Assembly: GCA_050013795.1 (NCBI GenBank) | Contig: JBEKEO010000189.1 | Coordinates: 1 to 6,286 of the forward strand | Direction: 5' to 3' | DNA length: 6,286 nt | Source: CAWHOW01 sp050013795 | Lineage (GTDB): Bacteria; Bacteroidota; Bacteroidia; Bacteroidales; CG2-30-32-10 | Shown here: piece by piece, positions 1 to 5,476 of the stretch | Numbering within the stretch: the stretch's first letter is position 1 | Layout of the letters: each line of letters starts with the position of its first letter | Translations under genes and position numbers: made by a program | The notes under the pieces: model-generated | What the model saw: the letters and a program-made list of their open reading frames with translations, nothing else | What the model was told of the DNA's origin: nothing | Database searches by the model: none

Positions 1-12
1 ATTTTTACGCCT

Positions 13-1449
13 ATGAAATCATTATTTTCCCGCACTGCATTGCTGTTTATCATGGCACTTATTGCCGGTTCATCCTTTGCCGATAAGCCCAAATACGATA
101 TACGGGTAACCATTCACGGACTTAAGGATACTATATGTTACCTCGGCAATTACTATGGCGACAAACAATATATAAAGGATACCGCCAAAGTTGATTCAAA
201 AGGATACTGCGAATTCAAAGGCGATGAAAAGCTTCCCGGGGGAATATACCTTGTTGTTACGCCTGCAAAACGCTATTTTGAATTGATTATTGATAATGAA
301 CAAAGTTTTTCGGTAGAAACAGATACTAACGATTTCATTGGTAAAATGAAAATCAAAGGCTCGGTTGATAACCAGCTATTTTACGATTACCTGAGATATA
401 TCAATAAAGAACAAAAAAATGCGGAACCTTTAAGGGAGCAGTTAAAAAAGGTAAAGAGCAATAAGGATTCTACCAAGCTCTTGCAGGACAAACTTAACGT
501 TATTGATAAAGATGTTCAGCAATATAAAATGGACTTCATCTCAAAACATCCCGATGTTTTATTATCAAAGGTTTTTAAAGCGTCACGCGATCCGGATATT
601 CCCGAAGCGCCTGTTCTTCCTAATGGAAAGAAAGATTCAACTTTTGCTTACAGGTATTACAAACATCATTTCTTTGATGATATAGATCTGACAGACGACA
701 GGCTGCTGCGTACACCGGTATTCCATAATAAATTAAAGCAGTACATTACTACAGTTATTGTTCAGCATCCCGATTCCATTATGAAGGAAGCCGATTCTTT
801 GGCAGAAAAAGCAAGACCAAACAAAGAAATGTTCAAATATATTGTTTGGTATGTTACAAACTGGTCGGAGACATCAAATATTATGGGATTTGATGCCATA
901 TTCGTTCACATGGTTGAAAAATATTATAATACAAATCAGGCCTACTGGGTTAGTCCGTCTAATCTTGAAAAGATGACTAACAGGGCAAAGGTGTTAAAAG
1001 GACTTCTTTTGGGCGCTAAAATTCCAAATCTAACTATGCAGGACACCAACAATGTTTATGTTACGCTCTATAATATACAAGCAAAATACACTATTCTTTA
1101 TTTTTGGGACCCTACCTGCGGTCACTGCCAAAAAGAAACGCCTAAACTATTATCATTATACGACAGCCTGAAAACTCTTAAAAAGAGCATTGAAGTGTAT
1201 GCAGTCTGCTCAGACCCTAATTTAAAGAAAGAATGGAAGAAATATATCAAGGAGCATCATCTTGACTGGATAAACGTAATGGATATACAGAATGTTACCG
1301 GATTTCATTCCACTTTTGATATTTCCAGCACACCTGTTTTATATTTACTGGATGAAAATAAAATAATCCTTGCAAAACGCATTGCCATAGAACAACTGAA
1401 GGAGTTTCTCGACCGGCTGTTTAAGAAGGATGCAAAACAAAAACAATAA
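13..1449 (+). CDS. Exported TlpA-like thioredoxin-fold protein with DUF4369-type N-terminus
   Basis: Probable periplasmic thiol-disulfide oxidoreductase of the TlpA/ResA type found in Bacteroidota; the partner is unknown. Residues 1-23 form a signal peptide (KSLFSR, then a hydrophobic stretch, cleavage likely after SSFA); there is no lipobox cysteine. Residues about 28-115 are beta-rich and resemble DUF4369. Residues about 120-325 are charged and helical, resembling the DUF5106 middle region. Residues about 335-470 are a thioredoxin fold with the redox motif FWDPTCGHC (Cys369, Cys372) and a cis-proline at Pro441 in SSTPVLYLL. The start at 13 is chosen because the signal peptide begins there; the 12 upstream bases contain no in-frame stop and no Shine-Dalgarno, and the promoter is outside the window. 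The gene converges on the DUF4301 gene, only 3 bp away. Fold and export are well supported; a reductase direction rather than isomerase is inferred from family habit. Confidence 0.9.
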   Translation: MKSLFSRTALLFIMALIAGSSFADKPKYDIRVTIHGLKDTICYLGNYYGDKQYIKDTAKVDSKGYCEFKGDEKLPGGIYLVVTPAKRYFELIIDNEQSFSVETDTNDFIGKMKIKGSVDNQLFYDYLRYINKEQKNAEPLREQLKKVKSNKDSTKLLQDKLNVIDKDVQQYKMDFISKHPDVLLSKVFKASRDPDIPEAPVLPNGKKDSTFAYRYYKHHFFDDIDLTDDRLLRTPVFHNKLKQYITTVIVQHPDSIMKEADSLAEKARPNKEMFKYIVWYVTNWSETSNIMGFDAIFVHMVEKYYNTNQAYWVSPSNLEKMTNRAKVLKGLLLGAKIPNLTMQDTNNVYVTLYNIQAKYTILYFWDPTCGHCQKETPKLLSLYDSLKTLKKSIEVYAVCSDPNLKKEWKKYIKEHHLDWINVMDIQNVTGFHSTFDISSTPVLYLLDENKIILAKRIAIEQLKEFLDRLFKKDAKQKQ

Positions 1450-1452
1450 TGC

Positions 1453-2991
1453 TTATTGATGTTCTTTCTTTAAAAGGTCGTTTATTGTTTTAACAGGATT
1501 AAAGGTAATAACCGGTACTTCTACAAAAATCGTTATCCAGTCGGACATTACGCCATTCCATAAGCCGGGAAGTTCAAGCGCTTTCAACTCTCTTCCGTCT
1601 TTTGATTTTACTGAAATGAAGCCGGTATTCGGATCAGAATAATTTAACAGGTTGAAATTCTCTCCTTCATAATCCTTAACACCGCATACAATGTCAACAG
1701 GATTAAAATGAGTGGAACTGTTAAATATATCTTTCTGCTTTGGATTAGATAGATTGACCTGAGAAGACTCAACTATTTGCAAAGACACCTCTTTATTATT
1801 CTTTACCCAAAAAGGACCACCGCCCGGCTCACCTTCATTCTTCACCATGCCGCAAACGCGAACAGGCCTGTTCAGCTTTGAAAACAGGTAACTTATAGCT
1901 TCATCCCTATTGAGCATTGAAATACTATCTTTTGGAATCTTTAATGTTTTATCTGCATATTCAATCATTTCAGTTAAACTGGCATCACTGATGCTTCCAG
2001 ACTTAATAAGCTTCAGATAAAAATGTATCTGCTGTTGTATCTCTATCAAATAACCGCCTAAAACTTTTTTATATAAGGTTGTCTCTCCTTTCAGGCGGTC
2101 AGGTACAATGTTATCAATGTTTTTAATAAAAATAATATCTCCGTGCAAATCGTTCAGGTTCTCAATAAGGGCACCATGACCACCGGGACGGAAATGCAGG
2201 GAACCATCTTTTTCACGGAAAGGCTCGTTATTCAAATCAACGGCAATAGTATCTGTAGAAGGTTTCTGAAGGGAATGAGTAATATTGAATTTTACACCCA
2301 ACAATGCTTCATAACCTGAAAGTACATCCTTTAATAGGGAATTTAGCTTATCTATATGTTCCGGCGAAATAGTAAAATGCAGATTCGAAATGTTGCGTTT
2401 ACTCTTGCAATAATTAGCTGCCTCAACAAAATGCTCTTCGAAAGCCGTCCTGGAAGCATTGCTATATTTATGAAACTTCAATAACCCTTTTGGCAACGAT
2501 GAATAGTTCAAACCCTTTTCCAGTAAAAGATAATCGATAATGACATTGAACTTACTCTCATGCAAACAATCTTCAATGCTAATGTTATCGTTTTTTAAAG
2601 CAGTTTTTAAATCTTCATAAAATGCAAAGTCTTTAAGTCCGTTAAAGAATTCAGAAACAGGCTTATTCTTTTTTATATGTTCGCCGGCATTCTCAGAAGT
2701 ATTATAATTTTCAAGGAAAGAAAACAACGATTTAAACATGCGGCTGGCTGCTCCTGAAGCAGGAACAAATTTCAACACTTCTCTCCATGCAAGTGCACTA
2801 TAGTTATATAGATTTATTAACTGTTCTATCTTCGCTGGTTCAAATCTGTCTATCCCTTTATTTTCAATTGTTGCAGGCGAATATAGCTGAATGTAAGGGA
2901 ATCCGTTTTTGAAAAACTCTAATTGTTTTTCAACGGTATTAATATCAATTCCCTTGCCTTTAATTTGCTTTATATCGGATTTAGCAAACAT
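1453..2991 (-). CDS. DUF4301 family protein, possible nucleotidyltransferase-like enzyme
   Basis: A 512-residue cytoplasmic protein (no signal peptide, no membrane segment) that I recognise as DUF4301, a family of about this length largely restricted to Bacteroidota and without an established function. Visible motifs in order: KFVPASGAASRMFK (74-87), LPKGLLKFHKY (166-175), FRPGGHGALIENL (267-279), FIKNIDNIVPD (288-298), VLGGYL (310-315) and NEGEPGGGPFWV (385-396). The first resembles the glycine-rich nucleotide-binding loop of sugar nucleotidyltransferases (xxGxGTRM), and GGHGAL...NIDN resembles the PPGHG...NIDN pattern of UDP-sugar pyrophosphorylases. From this I infer a GT-A-type nucleotidyltransferase fold; the substrate cannot be told. 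The ATG at 2991 is chosen because MF.K.DI..I..KGI is the expected family N-terminus. No Shine-Dalgarno is visible. A likely promoter lies in the palindrome at 3019-3051. The gene stands alone on its strand. Confidence 0.92.
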   Translation of the reverse strand: MFAKSDIKQIKGKGIDINTVEKQLEFFKNGFPYIQLYSPATIENKGIDRFEPAKIEQLINLYNYSALAWREVLKFVPASGAASRMFKSLFSFLENYNTSENAGEHIKKNKPVSEFFNGLKDFAFYEDLKTALKNDNISIEDCLHESKFNVIIDYLLLEKGLNYSSLPKGLLKFHKYSNASRTAFEEHFVEAANYCKSKRNISNLHFTISPEHIDKLNSLLKDVLSGYEALLGVKFNITHSLQKPSTDTIAVDLNNEPFREKDGSLHFRPGGHGALIENLNDLHGDIIFIKNIDNIVPDRLKGETTLYKKVLGGYLIEIQQQIHFYLKLIKSGSISDASLTEMIEYADKTLKIPKDSISMLNRDEAISYLFSKLNRPVRVCGMVKNEGEPGGGPFWVKNNKEVSLQIVESSQVNLSNPKQKDIFNSSTHFNPVDIVCGVKDYEGENFNLLNYSDPNTGFISVKSKDGRELKALELPGLWNGVMSDWITIFVEVPVITFNPVKTINDLLKKEHQ

Positions 2992-3013
2992 AACCGAACA
3001 TTGTTTTTTAGAT

Positions 3014-3047
3014 TTTGGTAAATTTATAAATAATTATTATAAATTTG
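3014..3047 (+). promoter_or_regulatory. Promoter of the tRNA-Leu pair (Bacteroidota type)
   Basis: TTTG at 3014-3017 and TAAATTTG at 3040-3047 match the Bacteroidota -33 (TTTG) and -7 (TAnnTTTG) elements, with 22 bp between them. Transcription would start about 3053, a few bases before the mature tRNA 5' end at 3060. The -7 match is exact and correctly placed; the spacing is at the long end of the usual range. Confidence 0.55.
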
Positions 3048-3051
3048 CAAA
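3019..3051 (-). promoter_or_regulatory. Possible promoter of the DUF4301 gene
   Basis: Read leftward, a TTTG (3051-3048) is followed after 21 bp by TAAATTTA (3026-3019), which matches 7 of 8 positions of the Bacteroidota -7 consensus TAnnTTTG. Transcription would begin near 3012, giving a leader of about 20 nt before the ATG at 2991. The last base of the -7 element is off-consensus, so this is weaker than the tRNA promoter on the other strand. Confidence 0.35.
3020..3046. repeat. AT-rich inverted repeat in the divergent intergenic region
   Basis: AAATTTATAA (3020-3029) and TTATAAATTT (3037-3046) are perfect 10-bp inverted arms separated by 7 bp. The palindrome overlaps the -7 elements of both proposed divergent promoters, so the symmetry may simply be two promoters back to back, or a binding site for a dimeric regulator. 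Confidence 0.6.
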
Positions 3052-3059
3052 ACTTTTTT

Positions 3060-3143
3060 GCCCAGGTGGTGGAATTGGTAGACATACCAGCTTGAGGGGC
3101 TGGCGCTCGTTCGGGCGTGCAAGTTCGAGTCTTGTCCTGGGCA
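3060..3143 (+). tRNA. tRNA-Leu (anticodon GAG)
   Basis: An 84-nt class II tRNA. The acceptor stem GCCCAGG pairs with CCTGGGC, followed by discriminator A at 3143. The D arm has GGAATTGGTAGAC. The anticodon stem CCAGC/GCTGG closes a seven-base loop TTGAGGG with anticodon GAG at 3094-3096, reading the leucine codons CUC and CUU. A long variable arm (about 3104-3119), the TTCGAGT T loop and the A73 discriminator are all as expected for leucine. CCA is not encoded, so it must be added after transcription. It is the first gene of a tRNA pair. Confidence 0.97.
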
Positions 3144-3182
3144 CTTATATTGATGTCAAATTGCGGATGTCAAATGTTTCAG

Positions 3183-3214
3183 GTAAATGTAATGGGCACA
3201 TATTTTACATTTAC
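3183..3214. repeat. Hairpin-forming inverted repeat between the two tRNA-Leu genes
   Basis: GTAAATGTAA (3183-3192) and TTACATTTAC (3205-3214) are perfect 10-bp arms around a 12-base loop. A wider pair, ATGTCAAA (3167-3174) and TTTGACAT (3231-3238), flanks it. There is no T-tract directly after the stem, so it does not look like a terminator. It lies in the 105-bp spacer (3144-3248), which holds no gene. Confidence 0.55.
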
Positions 3215-3248
3215 TATTTTACATCTTCAGTTTGACATGTTTATTATT

Positions 3249-3332
3249 GCCCGGGTGGCGGAATTGGTAGACGCGCTAGTTTCAGGGACTAGTATTCGCA
3301 AGGGTGTGCAGGTTCGAGTCCTGTTCCGGGCA
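3249..3332 (+). tRNA. tRNA-Leu (anticodon CAG)
   Basis: An 84-nt class II tRNA. The acceptor GCCCGGG pairs with TCCGGGC (one G-U at the base of the stem), followed by discriminator A at 3332. The anticodon stem CTAGT/ACTAG closes the loop TTCAGGG with anticodon CAG at 3283-3285, reading CUG. The long variable arm and TTCGAGT T loop are present, and CCA is not encoded. It is a second leucine isoacceptor, 105 bp after tRNA-Leu(GAG) on the same strand. I found no clear TAnnTTTG promoter directly before it, so co-transcription with the first tRNA is likely. Confidence 0.97.
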
Positions 3333-3344
3333 CAATGAATAGTA

Positions 3345-3386
3345 CAAAAGCCTTATAAATTAAATGTTTTTAAGGCTTTTTGTTTT
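3345..3386 (+). terminator. Rho-independent terminator of the tRNA pair, possibly bidirectional
   Basis: AAAAGCCTTA (3346-3355) pairs with TAAGGCTTTT (3371-3380) around a 15-base loop, and the stem runs into T-rich sequence ending TTTTTGTTTTT. On the opposite strand the same stem is followed by a TTTTGT tract, so it could also stop the leftward propeller transcript whose stop codon is at 3410-3412. Confidence 0.8.
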
Positions 3387-3409
3387 TGGGGGATGAAATA
3401 ATAATTAAT

Positions 3410-5461
3410 TTATTCTTTCACAAACTTCCTTACCGCAATTCCCCTCTCATTCTGCACTTTAATAAAATACAAACCTTTTGAAAAAGTAGTAATATTGATA
3501 TTTGTTTTCGCCTTTTGCATTGGCTGCTGCAATAGCAATTGCCCTCGCACATCGCAAACAGATATTGTCTGTCCTTTAATGAAAGAAGAATTTTCTATTG
3601 TAATAATATTATTGGCGGGGTTGGGATAAACCACTATATCACCCGCATTATTATTTATTTCTTTAACACCAACAATAATATCCGATATTGCCTGCTTCCA
3701 AACTCCTCCGCCATTAGTACCTGCATAAATAGTATCATTATTAATGACCAAGGCAGTGACAAGCGTATCTGTTAAACCTGAATTAATCGCCGTCCAAAGC
3801 AGCCCATTATTTGAAGACATAAATACACCTCCATTGGTCCCTGCATAAATAGTATTCCCGCTTACTACAATTGTGTTGACAATTTTATTTGTTAAGCCCG
3901 TATCTACTATATTCCAAATTACATCCCAATCCACATCAGTATCTGAAGACACAAATACACCCTGACCATTGGATCCGGCAAAAATGTCATTACCGCTCAT
4001 CGCTAGTGTTAAAACATTAATATTTATTATTCCGTGGCTGTTCCAAACTCCACCGTTGTTTAAAGATAATAATACACCATTAATATCAGTCCCTGCAAAA
4101 ATGGTATCCCCTTCAATAGCTAATGATGAAACATGATGACCTGCCATACCTACCGAAGTCCAATTGTTCCCATTGTTTACTGACCAATAACAACCATCCC
4201 CATCTGATCCGGCATAAATATTATTCCCTTTTATTGCAAAAGACGTGATGTTTGCAAAGCCTCCAAAAATACCTGTATTTTTGGGAGACCAATTGCGTCC
4301 GTCGTCTGATGACAAAAACACTCCGTGATTATAAGTCCCTGCAAAAATATTGTTTCCGCTAACGGCTAACGCATTGATGATAGTATCGGTCAAACCCGTA
4401 TTAGCCGCATGCCAGCCTTTTCCGCAATTCTTAGAAAAACGTACGCCGATGTTTTCTGTCCCTGCAAATAAGGTATCACCTTTAATTACTAATGAATTCA
4501 CCGTTGTATTTCCATTGCCCACATCATTTATTGCGGACCAGCTGTTTCCATTGTTTGCTGATTTATATACAGCCCCAATTTTATATGACACTGCAAAAAG
4601 ATAATTGGCATTGGTATCTATTTCCCAGACAGTAGTATCCGATATACCCGAATTCACCTCATGCCAGTTGTTTCCATGGTTTGAAGATAAAAACACACCA
4701 TGATTACAGGTCGTGGCAAAAATTCTGTTACCTTTAAAAAAAAATGTATTTACACACAAACTATCTGTTAACCCTCTGTTTATCTTTTGCCAGCTAGTTC
4801 CTTTATTTGGAGAAATATATGTTCCTTTCCCGGAATTTGTAGCAATAATAGTGTCACCCCTTATTCCCAGGGCATAAATAGTTGTATCAACCATACCCGC
4901 TACAGACCAATTGTTTCCGTCGTCAGTAGACAGATATACTCCATACGCCGTCCCGGCAACCATATTATTTCCGCTGACGGCAAATTCATATGCCGTGCCC
5001 GTTGGGAAACCGATATTCGCTGCCAAATTCCAACTGTTCCCATGGTTCGTACTGTAATAAACACCATAATTAAAAGCACAAGTAAAAACAGTATCTCCTT
5101 TCAGGACAAATCCTAAGGTATTCAGGCTATCCATATATAATCCATCATTCGCCGAATGCCAACTGTTTCCATTGTTGGATGAAACATAGATTCCATTCTC
5201 GGTTTCTGCAAAAATGTCTTTTCCGCATATTGATAGCAGTACAACCTTAACACGACCCAAACCATTATTTATAGCGGTCCAGCTGAATGCATTATCTGTT
5301 GATAAAAATACCCCATCGCTGGGGGTTCCGGCAAAAATGGTGTCCTCTTTTACGGCTATGCAATTCACAAATTCCTTGCTTGGGCCATCAAGTGATATCC
5401 ATTGTGCATTCGTGCTCAAGCCAATAAAAGCAAGCACTGCAAAAAATAATAGTCTTTTCAT
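3410..5461 (-). CDS. Secreted Asp-box (BNR-like) beta-propeller protein with T9SS type A sorting domain
   Basis: A 683-residue extracellular or surface protein; its ligand or activity is not evident. Residues 1-19 are a signal peptide (MKRLLFFAVLAFIGLSTNA, then QW). Residues about 22-590 are repeats of about 39-44 residues with the pattern GDTIFAGT..GVFLSxNxGxxWxxxNxGLTD, each bearing an Asp-box-like S-x-N/D-x-G-x-x-W. The Trp positions are 61, 101, 144, 185, 224, 266, 308, 350, 391, 434, 473, 512 and 556, with a degenerate last copy near 587. Sialidase catalytic residues are not apparent, so BNR here means fold only. Residues 611-683 are the T9SS type A sorting domain (VYPNPANN...GLYFIKVQ...RKFVKE), which directs export through the outer membrane and is normally cleaved. 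The ATG at 5461 is fixed by the signal peptide; upstream is AT-rich without Shine-Dalgarno. It lies 15 bp after another T9SS cargo gene, suggesting one transcript. Confidence 0.93.
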   Translation of the reverse strand: MKRLLFFAVLAFIGLSTNAQWISLDGPSKEFVNCIAVKEDTIFAGTPSDGVFLSTDNAFSWTAINNGLGRVKVVLLSICGKDIFAETENGIYVSSNNGNSWHSANDGLYMDSLNTLGFVLKGDTVFTCAFNYGVYYSTNHGNSWNLAANIGFPTGTAYEFAVSGNNMVAGTAYGVYLSTDDGNNWSVAGMVDTTIYALGIRGDTIIATNSGKGTYISPNKGTSWQKINRGLTDSLCVNTFFFKGNRIFATTCNHGVFLSSNHGNNWHEVNSGISDTTVWEIDTNANYLFAVSYKIGAVYKSANNGNSWSAINDVGNGNTTVNSLVIKGDTLFAGTENIGVRFSKNCGKGWHAANTGLTDTIINALAVSGNNIFAGTYNHGVFLSSDDGRNWSPKNTGIFGGFANITSFAIKGNNIYAGSDGDGCYWSVNNGNNWTSVGMAGHHVSSLAIEGDTIFAGTDINGVLLSLNNGGVWNSHGIININVLTLAMSGNDIFAGSNGQGVFVSSDTDVDWDVIWNIVDTGLTNKIVNTIVVSGNTIYAGTNGGVFMSSNNGLLWTAINSGLTDTLVTALVINNDTIYAGTNGGGVWKQAISDIIVGVKEINNNAGDIVVYPNPANNIITIENSSFIKGQTISVCDVRGQLLLQQPMQKAKTNINITTFSKGLYFIKVQNERGIAVRKFVKE
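3692..5398 (-). repeat. Array of about 14 Asp-box propeller repeats
   Basis: Codes for residues about 22-590 of the propeller protein. Thirteen clear Asp-box copies and one degenerate terminal copy are spaced by 39-44 residues. At DNA level the copies are diverged, although phrases such as CCTGCAAAAAT recur. The copy around Trp512 is odd: SSDTDVDW lacks the box glycine and is followed by a few extra residues before the next strand. Confidence 0.85.
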
Positions 5462-5476
5462 AATATACTATTTTAA

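Noticed and set aside
2981..3001. Six-codon upstream frame (ATG at 3001, peptide MFGYVC) overlapping the DUF4301 start
   Set aside because: It could be a leader frame, but such a short frame occurs easily by chance and nothing else supports translation.
3144..3248. CRISPR-like or attachment-site reading of the repeats near the tRNA genes
   Set aside because: The repeats are short and without regular spacers, and no duplicated tRNA 3' end, integrase or other mobile gene is in the window.
2909..3338. Open frames on the + strand running through the 5' end of DUF4301 and both tRNA genes
   Set aside because: They overlap well-formed tRNAs and an antisense family gene, and their products show no recognisable domain, so they are chance open frames.
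4350..5116. Several open frames on the + strand opposite the Asp-box propeller gene
   Set aside because: They are antisense shadows of a repetitive coding region and have no motif of their own.
3410..5461. Sialidase or glycosidase activity suggested by Asp-box repeats
   Set aside because: Asp boxes are shared by many non-enzymatic propellers, and no arginine triad or other sialidase catalytic pattern is seen.
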